The position numbers and the translations under genes were made by a program. The notes below the pieces were generated by a model. The model searched no databases. It was not told where the DNA came from and saw only the letters and a list, made by a program, of their open reading frames with translations. From NCBI GenBank assembly GCA_963663365.2, contig CAXXIH010000004.1:1054001-1118000 (forward strand): 64,000 bases of DNA. Direction: 5' to 3'. The stretch comes from G963663365 sp963663365. Lineage in GTDB: Bacteria > Hinthialibacterota > Hinthialibacteria > Hinthialibacterales > G963663365. Below are positions 47,257-56,134 of the stretch, one piece after another (position 1 is the stretch's first letter; each line of letters opens with the position of its first letter).

Positions 47257-47665
47257 GGGAGTTGGTGGATGGCGGGGGAGGTTTTGGGATTAGCGAAATT
47301 TGGTATCGCCTCTTGTGCTGACGTACCCAGACAAGTGAGTTGTCTGGGCCACCCTATAGATACACATTTAGCTTGATACATACAGCGGCTCATCAGGAGA
47401 TTCGCCCTCCCGCGGCGTGACCGCCGTGGATCCTGCCAGGGCGGGACCTAACGGCTCACGATTTCGGGTTATATTTATTTGATTTTTCAGGTCGGCACCC
47501 TATATACCAATTTGTTTTTGTATTGCCTCGCACTTACAGCGCTTAGGATTTTTTGGGGACGGTGACCCAGGGCGACGCTACGCTTGCCCTGGGCTACACT
47601 TGCTACGCGCTTTCAGCGCTTGGTGTGGATGTTTGCGGGAGTTGGTGGATGGGGAGAACCATATG
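47241..47665. repeat. composite B/A/B interspersed repeats between convergent genes
   Basis: Layout: B tail at 47241-47280 overlapping the glycosyltransferase stop; a perfect 9-bp hairpin CCCAGACAA/TTGTCTGGG at 47326-47348; repeat A at 47382-47500; a full repeat B at about 47525-47665 with paired 'ACAGCGCTT' and 'TTCAGCGCTTGG' ends. The block sits between the convergent glycosyltransferase and galT genes. I see no gene in the remainder of 47257-47754. Confidence 0.8.
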
Positions 47666-47754
47666 TAATTAGTAAGGTGGGTGCAAGTATCCGCCGATTT
47701 ATTTAAACAAGGATTTCTTAATGGTGGGTAAAATTACCCCCTGCTAATCGCTTC

Positions 47755-48735
47755 TCAACCATCGCCGTATTTTTGTTTGGCGCGGTGGAGGGCCTGGCGG
47801 AGGTCTTCGGCCTTTTCTTCAGGATAGGTGGGATTGCAATGCGCAAAGGCATCTGTCTCGCAGGTTGCGCAGAATTTGATGTTGGTGGCGCTACGGTGCA
47901 GCGGATAGAACTTAACGTGCATCCGGTAGGTTTTGCGGTAGTCCAAGCCATCGGTGGGGGCTTGGTGCAGGCTCATCATAAAGGGGAGCGGGAAATCGAA
48001 GAGAGAATCGTACAGCCGGTTGACCTGACGTATGGCGCGAAGCAAAGCAAAGCCCGCGTGTTCATCGACATCGGCCAAACTAGCGGCTTCAAATTCGGGC
48101 AGGATATGCACCTCGTAGGGGTAATCGGCGGTAAAAGGAACAAAGGCTGTCCAGCCATTCAAAGAGAAGACAATCCGGTCTCCGGCATCGGCCTCGCTTT
48201 GAAGCACATCGGCAAAAAGGTTGCGGCCGGTTTTTTGAAAATGGAGTTCGGAAGATTCAAGTTCGCGTTCAAAACGCCATGGGATGAAGGGGAATCCATA
48301 CAGCTGCCCATGAGGGTGAGGCATGGTTACGCCGATCAACTCTCCCCGGTTTTCAAATGCCAAGACCAAACGAACTTCCGGCAGCGAACCGACCTCCAAA
48401 TAGCGTTCACGCCATAATCCATAAAGCGCGCGCAGATGCTCATCATCCAAAGCAGCCACACTGCCGTTATGATCGCTGGTGTAAAGCAAGACCTCGCAAC
48501 GGCCCTCAGCCGGAACGACGCCATACGGTCCCAGTTCTTTGACACTCGGCTCGGCGGGCGGGACCGAAAGCGCGGGAAAATCATTGGGATACACGTGAAC
48601 GATGTACTGATCCGGGACTTTCCCCGAACCGGGACAAAACGGACACCAATCTTTGGGCATTTGCGGGCGGTGTTGACGATGTCCAGCCACCATCACAAAG
48701 CGGCGCTCAATAGGATTCCAACGCAGTTCAGCCAT
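47755..48735 (-). CDS. galT: galactose-1-phosphate uridylyltransferase
   Basis: Leloir-pathway enzyme that exchanges galactose-1-phosphate with UDP-glucose. It is 326 aa from ATG 48735, the family start (MAELRWNPIERRFV). Catalytic HPH motif at 140-142: H142 is the nucleophile and H140 fits a zinc ligand. The zinc Cys pair is CPFC at 31-34. The frame extends to 48783 without a better ribosome site. galK and galE are not next to it. It is divergent from the inositol-monophosphatase-like gene (95 bases). Confidence 0.9.
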   Translation of the reverse strand: MAELRWNPIERRFVMVAGHRQHRPQMPKDWCPFCPGSGKVPDQYIVHVYPNDFPALSVPPAEPSVKELGPYGVVPAEGRCEVLLYTSDHNGSVAALDDEHLRALYGLWRERYLEVGSLPEVRLVLAFENRGELIGVTMPHPHGQLYGFPFIPWRFERELESSELHFQKTGRNLFADVLQSEADAGDRIVFSLNGWTAFVPFTADYPYEVHILPEFEAASLADVDEHAGFALLRAIRQVNRLYDSLFDFPLPFMMSLHQAPTDGLDYRKTYRMHVKFYPLHRSATNIKFCATCETDAFAHCNPTYPEEKAEDLRQALHRAKQKYGDG

Positions 48736-48830
48736 GATGGATGAAGACTGCCATAACTCCGATTTCAAGCAATCCAACGGCACGGGCTGACTGGAATGGT
48801 TCTATCGGGGGCGTGTACGCTCGATGTATC

Positions 48831-49649
48831 ATGTCCGATTTAAATTCTACAACACCCAATTGTCCCGATGATTTAATTGCCGCTCAACCATTAGAACCGA
48901 TGATGCGTGAGGCCGGTAAGATCGCGCTGCATTATTTCGGTTCCGTATCGCCCGAACGTAAGGCGGATCAATCTGTGGTCACGGCCGCTGACCGTGAAGT
49001 CGAGCGATTTTTGGTGCGCGAGCTTACCAACCGTTTTCCCGATCATGCCTGTTATGGCGAAGAGTACGGTGCTTCAGAAAACAAAAACGCGCGTTGTGTG
49101 TGGATGATCGATCCGATCGACGGCACGGCCGGATTTGTGAGCGAGCTGCCTACTTGGACGATATGTGCCGGTCTTTTGGTGGATGGTGTACCGCAAACCG
49201 GTCTGGTGTATGCGCCGGTGGCGGGGGATTTGTATATGGCGGATCCATCATCGGGCGCAACCGTCAACGGACGTCCGATTCATGTCAGCGATGCGACGGA
49301 ATTAAAACCGGATTCAACATTGCTCGCGTACTCATACGCGCACCACGAGCTGGATTTGACGTGGCCGGGCCGGATCTGGGCGCTTTCATCCGCGGCGGTC
49401 ACGGTGGTCTATGCCGCCCGGGGTAGTATCACCGCCGGATTGGTAGACCGTGTTCATTCTTACGATGTCGCCGCCGCCGCCGCCATCTTGAAACAGGCCG
49501 GAGGCGAGCTACGTAACCTGCAAAGCGGAACTCCTGTCGATTTCCATGCATTCAAAGGCCACGAGCGCGCTGAAGATTGGATGATCGCCACAAATCCCGG
49601 TCTGCAAGATGAAGTCCGTAAGCATTTTAAAGCAAAAAACGCCGGTTGA
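48831..49649 (+). CDS. inositol-monophosphatase-family phosphatase
   Basis: A Mg2+-dependent Li-sensitive-type phosphatase of 272 aa. The metal-binding motif WMIDPIDGTAGF is at about residues 90-100, preceded by YGEEYG (first metal Glu); the second metal site is HSYDVAAAAAILKQAGG, where the usual W-D is Y-D. Likely substrates are inositol phosphate, histidinol phosphate or 3'-phosphoadenosine phosphate; residues alone do not decide. The ATG at 48831 is used; the frame is open from 48741. A short (GCC)5 run near 49480 encodes AAAAA. The Nudix gene follows 40 bases later and may be co-transcribed. Confidence 0.85.
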   Translation: MSDLNSTTPNCPDDLIAAQPLEPMMREAGKIALHYFGSVSPERKADQSVVTAADREVERFLVRELTNRFPDHACYGEEYGASENKNARCVWMIDPIDGTAGFVSELPTWTICAGLLVDGVPQTGLVYAPVAGDLYMADPSSGATVNGRPIHVSDATELKPDSTLLAYSYAHHELDLTWPGRIWALSSAAVTVVYAARGSITAGLVDRVHSYDVAAAAAILKQAGGELRNLQSGTPVDFHAFKGHERAEDWMIATNPGLQDEVRKHFKAKNAG

Positions 49650-49689
49650 TTTTAGGTGAATATTCAGCGGTTGTGTCCGGGGCGCATTC

Positions 49690-50241
49690 ATGTCTAAAAA
49701 ACCAGAACCATGGGATCTGCAATCTTCAACCCACCGGGGGGATTACCATATCTTCCGCGTTCGCGAGGATGTGCGGGTATCGCCGGTGACAGGCGAGGCC
49801 CTGAAGTTTTCCATTCTTGAAACAAACGATTGGATCAATGTTTTGCCGCTCACAACCGATGGGCAGGTGATTTTGATCCGTCAGTGGCGGCACGGGCGTA
49901 ACGAATTAACGTGGGAAATTCCCGGCGGGCTGATCGATCCGGGAGAAGAACCGGTAGCCGCCGCCGGACGGGAGCTGCGCGAAGAGACCGGCTATGCGGC
50001 CGGACGAATCCAATACGCGGGGGCAGTCACGCCGAATCCCGCATTTATTACCAATCGATGCCATGCCTGTATCGCCTACGATTGCGAAATAGATGGTGAG
50101 CCGAATTTCGATATCGGCGAGGACATCGAAACCTGCCTTATGTCCTTGGATAAGGTTTTAGACATGATTAAATCCGGAGAAATCCACCATGCGCTTGTGG
50201 TTGCCGCGATCTATTTGTGCACGCTGCAAATGAAGCGGTAA
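49690..50241 (+). CDS. Nudix hydrolase (ADP-ribose pyrophosphatase-like)
   Basis: A 183-aa Nudix protein. The Nudix box GGLIDPGEEPVAAAGRELREETG is complete (REL-x-EE), near residues 77-99. The preceding 'LIRQWRHGRNELTWEIPGG' fits the ADP-ribose/ADP-sugar pyrophosphatase branch, which removes toxic or stray ADP-ribose and sugar nucleotides. It lies 40 bases after the inositol-monophosphatase-like gene. It is convergent with the enolase-superfamily gene (stops only 12 bases apart). Confidence 0.88.
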   Translation: MSKKPEPWDLQSSTHRGDYHIFRVREDVRVSPVTGEALKFSILETNDWINVLPLTTDGQVILIRQWRHGRNELTWEIPGGLIDPGEEPVAAAGRELREETGYAAGRIQYAGAVTPNPAFITNRCHACIAYDCEIDGEPNFDIGEDIETCLMSLDKVLDMIKSGEIHHALVVAAIYLCTLQMKR

Positions 50242-50253
50242 CAAGTGTATTGA

Positions 50254-51606
50254 TCAGTGTCCGAGACCCTCGGCGGTGAGACATCCGGTGCCGACCGTTC
50301 CATCGGTGACATCAAAGATCGAAGGGAAACGTTCATCCCATCCGGCATTGGCGGCCGGGCAGTACTGCCGTCCATTGCCTTCGATGGCGGTGATGGTGGG
50401 GATACGCGCGGCCAAACCGGCGGAATGCAGGAACGATTCGCCCGGCGTGGTTAAATCCTGAACACATAAAAACAGCCCATACTTTTGCGCAGCGGCGCCC
50501 ATAAGCAGCGCTTGCGATTGCCCTTTGCAGGCTTTTAACGCCACTCCGGAATATCCCTGTTCCATGGAAAGTTGAAGGCTTTCGAAATCGGTCAACGATT
50601 CATCGATAACCACCGGTTTCATCTTTGCGGCTTTGTGCATTTTGTTTTCAGGATGGGCTTTAAGATCGCGCGCTGTGGGTTGCTCGATATAGGCGACACG
50701 TTCATAGGCCTCCGCCGCGAATTCACGGGTACGGCTCAAGACCTCGATGAGGTATTCGACATCGCGGCATTTTTCATTGAAATCGAGCGAATAGACCCAC
50801 TCGTTGCATCCGCGTTGGGCCTGCGTTTCGCAGGTCACCGCATGAATATGCACGATACGGTTGATATCCCAGTCCGCATCGTCGCCATTGAGTTTGATTT
50901 TGAGATGCGTCAATCCATCGGCCAAAATCCATTCCGGCAGGGTTTCCGGCAAGCCATCATTCAACCGTTCACCAATATCGGCTGCGGTAATGGGATCGAG
51001 CGCGCCGACCAAATGATAGAGGGGCATGGAGGGTTGCGGATTGCGTGATGTGTAGCGGTCCAGATATTCACCCGTAAATTCAGCAGTCAAATAATGGGAC
51101 AAATCGTGATTCATAAACTCGCCGGAAAGTGCGTTATAGGAATTCAGGCCCAAGGCTTTGCCATAGCCATCATGCAGCGCGGCATCGAAGGGGCTGGCTG
51201 TTACCAATGTGCAGAGTTTTGGGATCGGATCGGCCAGCTCCAATTCGCGTGTGACTTCTTTGGCCGCATTTAGGCAGGCCGGTTCGAGTTTAATGGCGAT
51301 ATTGACCGGGTGGCCGGAAAGGCCGCAGTTGCGAACGATATCCGCGATGTCATCCGCGAGCCGTTTCATGGCCTGCAAGGTCAGGTCTGCGGTGACTTTT
51401 TGCGAAGGAAAAGACCAGACATTACCAAGTGGCACCGAACCGCTGCCTAAGGCTTCTTTGCCGCTCTCCGTTTGAACGCGGATTTTTACATTGAGCAGGG
51501 TTGTGAAGGTCTGTACCGATCCACCGAATTTCAACGGGGTGCGGAAGGGATATTCTTCCATATCGGTAAGGACATCGAGAATGGAAATATCGCTCGGTTT
51601 GGCCAT
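50254..51606 (-). CDS. enolase-superfamily (mandelate racemase/muconate lactonizing) enzyme
   Basis: A metal-dependent enolase-superfamily protein of 450 aa. Clear barrel segments include the lysine in LTHLKIKLNG, metal ligand Asp in SLDFNEK (beta 3), Glu in VAYIEQPTA (beta 4), and VVIDESLTDFESL (beta 5), then an EGNGRQYCPAAN loop near the C-terminus. These fit the mandelate-racemase subgroup. The substrate is probably an acid sugar or a related acid, unknown. GAAGGAGA 6-7 bases before the ATG is a strong ribosome site. No pathway neighbours. Confidence 0.8.
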   Translation of the reverse strand: MAKPSDISILDVLTDMEEYPFRTPLKFGGSVQTFTTLLNVKIRVQTESGKEALGSGSVPLGNVWSFPSQKVTADLTLQAMKRLADDIADIVRNCGLSGHPVNIAIKLEPACLNAAKEVTRELELADPIPKLCTLVTASPFDAALHDGYGKALGLNSYNALSGEFMNHDLSHYLTAEFTGEYLDRYTSRNPQPSMPLYHLVGALDPITAADIGERLNDGLPETLPEWILADGLTHLKIKLNGDDADWDINRIVHIHAVTCETQAQRGCNEWVYSLDFNEKCRDVEYLIEVLSRTREFAAEAYERVAYIEQPTARDLKAHPENKMHKAAKMKPVVIDESLTDFESLQLSMEQGYSGVALKACKGQSQALLMGAAAQKYGLFLCVQDLTTPGESFLHSAGLAARIPTITAIEGNGRQYCPAANAGWDERFPSIFDVTDGTVGTGCLTAEGLGH

Positions 51607-51787
51607 GGCCGGTCTCCTTCGGTCATCTGCGGGATGGCGGATGGACCGTTCCGGGATATCAAATCCCGGAATTCAGATAGTTTAGCATATGGGAGGGAGG
51701 AAGGGCGAATGGAGGGGGGGGTACGAAAACAAAGGATAAGATTAGTTGTTCTATTTCGAGGATGTTGTTTTAAGAAACGTGCATTTT

Positions 51788-52012
51788 GCCTCGCACTTTC
51801 AGCGCTTAGGAATTTCGGGGGGCATTTACCCAGGCTGACGCCTTTCGCCTGCCGATGGCATGCTCAGGCTCTAGCCTGGGCTCTTAATGCTGCGCGCTTA
51901 CAGCGCTTGGTGTGGGAGTTTGAGAGGGTTGGGTGGAAAAAGAGATACGTGTGTATGTTTAGCAAACAGCGGCTCGGGTGGAACCTCGCCCTCCCGGCCC
52001 GTGGCGTGGCCG
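51788..52012. repeat. interspersed repeats B and A
   Basis: Full B copy at about 51788-51960 (opening CTCGCACTTTCAGCGCTT and closing TACAGCGCTTGGTGTGGG), followed by a diverged A start at 51966-52012 (AGCGGCTCGGGTGG). The block lies in the 51607-52016 gap, next to the YIP1 stop codon at 52017-52019. The minus-strand translation gives a GEVPPEP-like peptide, a motif that recurs in such repeats. Bases 51607-51787 show nothing else. Confidence 0.75.
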
Positions 52013-52016
52013 GGGA

Positions 52017-52709
52017 TTAGAGGAAATATCTTATAGACAATGCCCAGGCTGCGAGATCGATTTTGAAATAATATCCGTAGATCACAATTCCCGGTAAGAA
52101 ACATGCGCCGAAAGCGATTGCTTTGTGGATATTGAATACCGCGTGATATGCGGTTGTGCCAACCCAGATGTACCAGATCACCAATAAGCCCATGAATTGC
52201 GGGAAAGAGGCCGAAGGTTGAAGCAGTTGCGATAGCGCCTCAAAAAAGGAAGATATGCCGAAAGCAAAAGAGAAAGTCCCGAAAAGGTAACATTGAATTT
52301 TCAGAAATGTGGTGAACGCATTATTGAGAGGAAGCACCTTTCGTAAAACAATCCAGGAACATCCGGTAACCAAGACCACATTGAAACACTGAACGATTGG
52401 AAAGGTCATAAGCCAAACCGCAATCGGCATGAAATGCAATATTTTGTTTCCGGGGAGTGCCAAGATGAGTAGAAAAAGAAATGGTGCGATAATTATTCTT
52501 GCGGCCAGGCCGACGATTACGGCGTATAACAGCGGCCCCCACACGGGGCTGTCTTTGGTCATGGCGTGGAATGTCTCAGTGGGTTTGAAACAGATACCAA
52601 TGAAGGTCAGCTGCAGCGCGCGGAATAGGCCGAGTTCGTGACGGTATTCCCAACTGAGTAGGGGAAGAGGCGCGTGATGTTCTTCCATATTCGATTGGTA
52701 AGCGCTCAT
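52017..52709 (-). CDS. YIP1-family membrane protein
   Basis: A 230-aa protein with about five membrane helices and short loops. The N-terminal soluble part includes FKPTETFHAMTKDSPVWGPLLYAV, the standard opening of bacterial YIP1-domain proteins (PF04893). The family role in bacteria is unclear. The start at 52709 has a weak ribosome site; a second ATG at 52691 is possible. The stop borders repeat A. No partner gene is evident. Confidence 0.75.
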   Translation of the reverse strand: MSAYQSNMEEHHAPLPLLSWEYRHELGLFRALQLTFIGICFKPTETFHAMTKDSPVWGPLLYAVIVGLAARIIIAPFLFLLILALPGNKILHFMPIAVWLMTFPIVQCFNVVLVTGCSWIVLRKVLPLNNAFTTFLKIQCYLFGTFSFAFGISSFFEALSQLLQPSASFPQFMGLLVIWYIWVGTTAYHAVFNIHKAIAFGACFLPGIVIYGYYFKIDLAAWALSIRYFL

Positions 52710-52773
52710 TGAATACCATGTTTGTCATTATGATAGCCAAGTGATCGATGGGAGCAAGCGCCTATTCTGCGGC

Positions 52774-53358
52774 TTATTGCTTTCCTTGCGCGTATATGGA
52801 GTTGATGAACTGCTCTATATTAGTGATCAACATCTCCATCGACTTATCGTCACGTTGCTCCAATCCCAAAATATCGCATACATCGGATCTTTCCAGGCCG
52901 AGAATTCGATATTGGTTATCGCCTTCAGGCAACTCGAAAACAACCTTATTTTGGACACCAAATTGACCACCAAAATACCACGCCTCATGACGGATGCTGT
53001 TTGGATCAAGAGATATCAAAACGGGGCCTGCGCTTGTTTTCAGGACATCCGCAACGACGCAGTTCTTGACTTTGATGCCCGCAGGACCGGCCACATCAAT
53101 CTGTTGACCTTGTATAAAATCACCACCATCGAGAACGATGACCGGCTTATAAGCGGCACCGTCGAACTCGTGATTTAGGTGAAATCCACGGCAGGAATTT
53201 TCACTTGTACCGGTTGTGATCGTAACTGATTTGTGGTCAATATTTTTATGCGTTGTATTTTTAAAATATGGATCCTGTTTGCCCCCGCCACATGCGGTTC
53301 CTAGAACCAGAAGAAAAGATAATATGTGTGTGTTGTGAGCTTTGAATTGCCTTCTCAT
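52774..53358 (-). CDS. lipoprotein of unknown function
   Basis: A 194-aa secreted lipoprotein. AGGGAGGA lies 7 bases before the ATG, so the start is clear. The signal peptide ends in lipobox LGTAC with lipidated C23, followed by a Gly-Gly-Gly stretch and a small domain with beta character. The mature part has a conserved-looking LDPNSIRHEAWYFGGQFG segment. No match to a family I know. It is in the same direction as YIP1, 64 bases upstream of it. Confidence 0.7.
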   Translation of the reverse strand: MRRQFKAHNTHILSFLLVLGTACGGGKQDPYFKNTTHKNIDHKSVTITTGTSENSCRGFHLNHEFDGAAYKPVIVLDGGDFIQGQQIDVAGPAGIKVKNCVVADVLKTSAGPVLISLDPNSIRHEAWYFGGQFGVQNKVVFELPEGDNQYRILGLERSDVCDILGLEQRDDKSMEMLITNIEQFINSIYAQGKQ

Positions 53359-53659
53359 GAAATCCTCCCTATGTAGACGTACTTAAAAGACTAACTGCGC
53401 GTAGGCATTGTTTGAACGGAGGGTGGGAATCCCAAAACCAGCTTAAATTCAAACAAGGAAGACCGGGTCATCCGTAAAATCCTCATGGGCTGAGTGGGAT
53501 ATTACCTCTGTAAACCTTGGCTGGGGTATACTACAATCCTTTCAAAGACGGGCATGGCCTGTTCTGTGCCGGCATCTCCCGAAAAATTGGCAGCGGGGAG
53601 ATTATTGATACAGAATATTCAAAGTTGATTTGGCTACCGCCAAAAAGGTGGATGAAATC

Positions 53660-54295
53660 ATGATGAGCATCAGGAACCGGAAGAAGGCATTCGCCTTTAC
53701 ACTCATCGAGCTTCTAATCGTTGTGGCAATTATCGGAATTTTGGCGGCCATTGCGGTGCCGAATTTCATGAATGCGCGGACGCGCGCAACCATTGCGCGG
53801 GTGAAATCGGAAATCCGATCCTTGGCGACATCGAGTGAACTCTACCGTCTGGATACCAATACGTATCCCAACGAATCGGAACATAATATTTACCAGCGAG
53901 CGCGGAATGAGGCGGGCCTGATGTGGCTGACCACGCCTATTGCCTATATGGCTTCATTGCCAAGCGATCCGTTTTACGCAAAGTTCGAACAAGATACGAA
54001 TTATTTTCGTTGTTATGAGACCAGTGTATCAGGCACCGGTTTTGGTTCATCCCGGCGGTGGAACACTTATGTAATTTTCAGCATAGGGCCGGACCAAGCT
54101 GAAAACGGGATCGATTCCGGAGTTGGTTTTCATGGGACCTGGTATTTAGGGGATGGAAATACCTATATGGCCTCAAACGGACTGAAGAGTCACGGTGATA
54201 TCTACTGGTTTGGCGGAGATCCGAGCGTTGTGAATAAACTACGGTTTGACGGCAAGATTTTCACCGGCACGTTCCCGCCGAACTTTGCGGGGTAG
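53660..54295 (+). CDS. type II secretion-type pseudopilin
   Basis: A pseudopilin of 212 aa. Class III signal: a short basic leader KKAFA, then FTLIELLIVVAIIGILAAIA with the processing-site Glu at mature position 5. The residue before the cleavage point is Ala, not the usual Gly. The helix continues NARTRATIARVKSEIRS, the pattern of 'PulG/GspG-like' pseudopilins in Hydrogenedentes- and Planctomycetes-like genomes. The C-terminal domain is soluble and rich in Gly, Ser and Asn. ATG 53660 is used, with AAGGTGG about 8 bases before it. No other secretion genes are adjacent. The upstream gap 53359-53659 shows no gene. Confidence 0.85.
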   Translation: MMSIRNRKKAFAFTLIELLIVVAIIGILAAIAVPNFMNARTRATIARVKSEIRSLATSSELYRLDTNTYPNESEHNIYQRARNEAGLMWLTTPIAYMASLPSDPFYAKFEQDTNYFRCYETSVSGTGFGSSRRWNTYVIFSIGPDQAENGIDSGVGFHGTWYLGDGNTYMASNGLKSHGDIYWFGGDPSVVNKLRFDGKIFTGTFPPNFAG

Positions 54296-54347
54296 TGGGA
54301 TCGCCTTCAATATTTATAAGAAAATGGCGGGTGGAGAGGAGAACGCA

Positions 54348-55913
54348 ATGAGTTCTTACGGTCCCCTGACCATCGTTATCTGCCTGACATTTTTCACAAG
54401 TCTTACTTCGTATTCTGTTGAAGATTACTCCGATGGCCGTCCAAGCGCGGCACTACGGCTTGAGGCAGTGGACCAAGGTATCGTGCTTCGGCATGGCCAT
54501 GGTCCCAATCAGTGTGACGACCTTGGCGCGCGCGATGTTTGGGTGTTTGAGGCGGATGGAACTTATCATATGCATTACGACGCCGCCGGTCCGAATGGAT
54601 GGTTGACTTCATTGGCGGTGTCTAAGGATTTGACGCATTGGGAAAAACGCGGCCCCGCTTTGGATTTTGGGCCGCCAGGGAGCGATGATGCCAAAAGCGC
54701 CAGCTACGGGATTACATACAACGACGGCGCGCAGTGGCATATGTTCTATTTGGGCACGCCGAATGTCTCTCGCGCACCTCATTATGTTCCGGCATTTCCC
54801 TATTTGACCATGAAGGCGAAGAGCCATTCACCCGAAGGTCCATGGGTGAAACAGAGGAATGTAACGCCATTTCGTCCAACACCCGGAACGTATTATTCCG
54901 CTACGGCCAGCCCGGGGCATGTGATCAAGCATGGGGATGAATATTTGCAGTTCTTTAGCGCTTCAACGCAGAATCATTTGATTCATCGTACGCTGGGGAT
55001 CGCGCGGACGAAGGATTTGGATGGTGCTTGGACGATAGACCCTTCGCCGATTGTTCCGCTCGAAGAGCAGATTGAAAACTCATCGCTGTATTTTGAAGAA
55101 GAGAATGAAACCTGGTTTCTTTTTACGAACCACGTTGGCATCGATCACTATGAATATACGGATGCGGTTTGGGTCTACTGGAGCAAGGATATCAATCATT
55201 GGGACGCAAACAACAAGGCCGTGGTGCTCGATGGCCGGAACTGCTCGTGGTCGAAACGGATTATCGGTCTGCCATCCGTGATCAAGACCGGCAACCGGTT
55301 GGCCATATTCTACGATGGGCTGGAAGGGCAAACGCTTCCGCCCGCCGGTGATGTGAGCCACATGAGCAGGGACATCGGTTTGGCTTGGCTAAACTTGCCG
55401 TTAAAGCCGCCGATGGATCAGCGAGCCAGCGCGCCCCTAAAATCCGATGGGAAAGTCTACAGCACCGGCGGTGTCATTTTGTTTCCCGTGTACGGTTATG
55501 ATTCAGAAGTGCGGAAGGAAGAGGTCAACTTTTATGCTCCGATTCCCGCAGATCTTCCGCTGCACGAAAAGTTGGACAAGCTGTGTTGGGTACTACGCAT
55601 GTTTAAGTTCAACGACCTCCCGGTTCAACTCGATGGAATCGAAGTCCGGGACGGAAAAAAGGTCGCGCGCATTCATCTTCGAGAAAACGCAACCACTCAG
55701 AAATCATGGAAAACGGGGTATTTCCAAGGATCGACCGGGGGCCACTTTACAACTGTCACACTCAGGAAAACCTTGCTCCAACCGGACTATACGGGGGAAT
55801 GGATCGATTGTGTGGAGTTCTACTATGAAGGCAAGCCGGTTGCCGATGTGTGGGACCATATCAGTTTGACGGGGACATTTTGCCGCGGGGAAGACGAAAC
55901 GTCTGTCTGGTAA
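54348..55913 (+). CDS. secreted GH32/GH43-like five-bladed beta-propeller protein
   Basis: A 521-aa secreted protein. GGAGAGGAG 7 bases upstream fixes the ATG at 54348; the frame runs back to 54246. The signal peptide covers about residues 1-22. The body is a beta-propeller with repeated blocks of the GH43/GH32 type: DLGARDVWVFEADGTYHMHYDAAGP (blade 1, acidic start), TYNDGAQWHMFYLG, SPGHVIKHGDEYLQFFSAS, NSSLYFEEENETWFLFTNHV, and IGLPSVIKTGNRLAIFYDG. The likely substrate is a plant or algal polysaccharide, but the catalytic Asp/Glu trio cannot be assigned with certainty. It starts 52 bases after the pseudopilin gene. Confidence 0.75.
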   Translation: MSSYGPLTIVICLTFFTSLTSYSVEDYSDGRPSAALRLEAVDQGIVLRHGHGPNQCDDLGARDVWVFEADGTYHMHYDAAGPNGWLTSLAVSKDLTHWEKRGPALDFGPPGSDDAKSASYGITYNDGAQWHMFYLGTPNVSRAPHYVPAFPYLTMKAKSHSPEGPWVKQRNVTPFRPTPGTYYSATASPGHVIKHGDEYLQFFSASTQNHLIHRTLGIARTKDLDGAWTIDPSPIVPLEEQIENSSLYFEEENETWFLFTNHVGIDHYEYTDAVWVYWSKDINHWDANNKAVVLDGRNCSWSKRIIGLPSVIKTGNRLAIFYDGLEGQTLPPAGDVSHMSRDIGLAWLNLPLKPPMDQRASAPLKSDGKVYSTGGVILFPVYGYDSEVRKEEVNFYAPIPADLPLHEKLDKLCWVLRMFKFNDLPVQLDGIEVRDGKKVARIHLRENATTQKSWKTGYFQGSTGGHFTTVTLRKTLLQPDYTGEWIDCVEFYYEGKPVADVWDHISLTGTFCRGEDETSVW

Positions 55914-55924
55914 CGCGGTTCCAC

Positions 55925-56134
55925 TCATTTCATCTTAAGTTTTTTCTTTACGAAATCGGAAAGCAGCAAACCGAAACCAAAGCCGATCAGGAGGGTTACG
56001 AAGATAAAGACCGCCCTGGGCATCCGGAATGTCATGAAGAGGATTTTGGTTTCAACGGGCTGTATATTTTGCAGAATGATTACAATCAAAAGGACAATGC
56101 CGATGGCAATCATCGCCGTTTTGGCTTTGTTCAT
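55925..56134 (-). CDS. LapA-family small membrane protein
   Basis: A 69-aa protein with two membrane helices (about residues 5-24 and 38-60). The pattern LLIVIILQNIQPVETKILF then a second helix and a basic C-terminus fits the LapA/DUF1049 family, linked in E. coli to LPS assembly control. The ATG overlaps the stop of the antiporter gene by 4 bases (ATGA at 56131-56134), so the two are probably translationally coupled. Confidence 0.7.
   Translation of the reverse strand: MNKAKTAMIAIGIVLLIVIILQNIQPVETKILFMTFRMPRAVFIFVTLLIGFGFGLLLSDFVKKKLKMK

Noticed and set aside
53527..53532. TATACT, possible -10 box before the pseudopilin
   Set aside because: No convincing -35 box 16-18 bases upstream.
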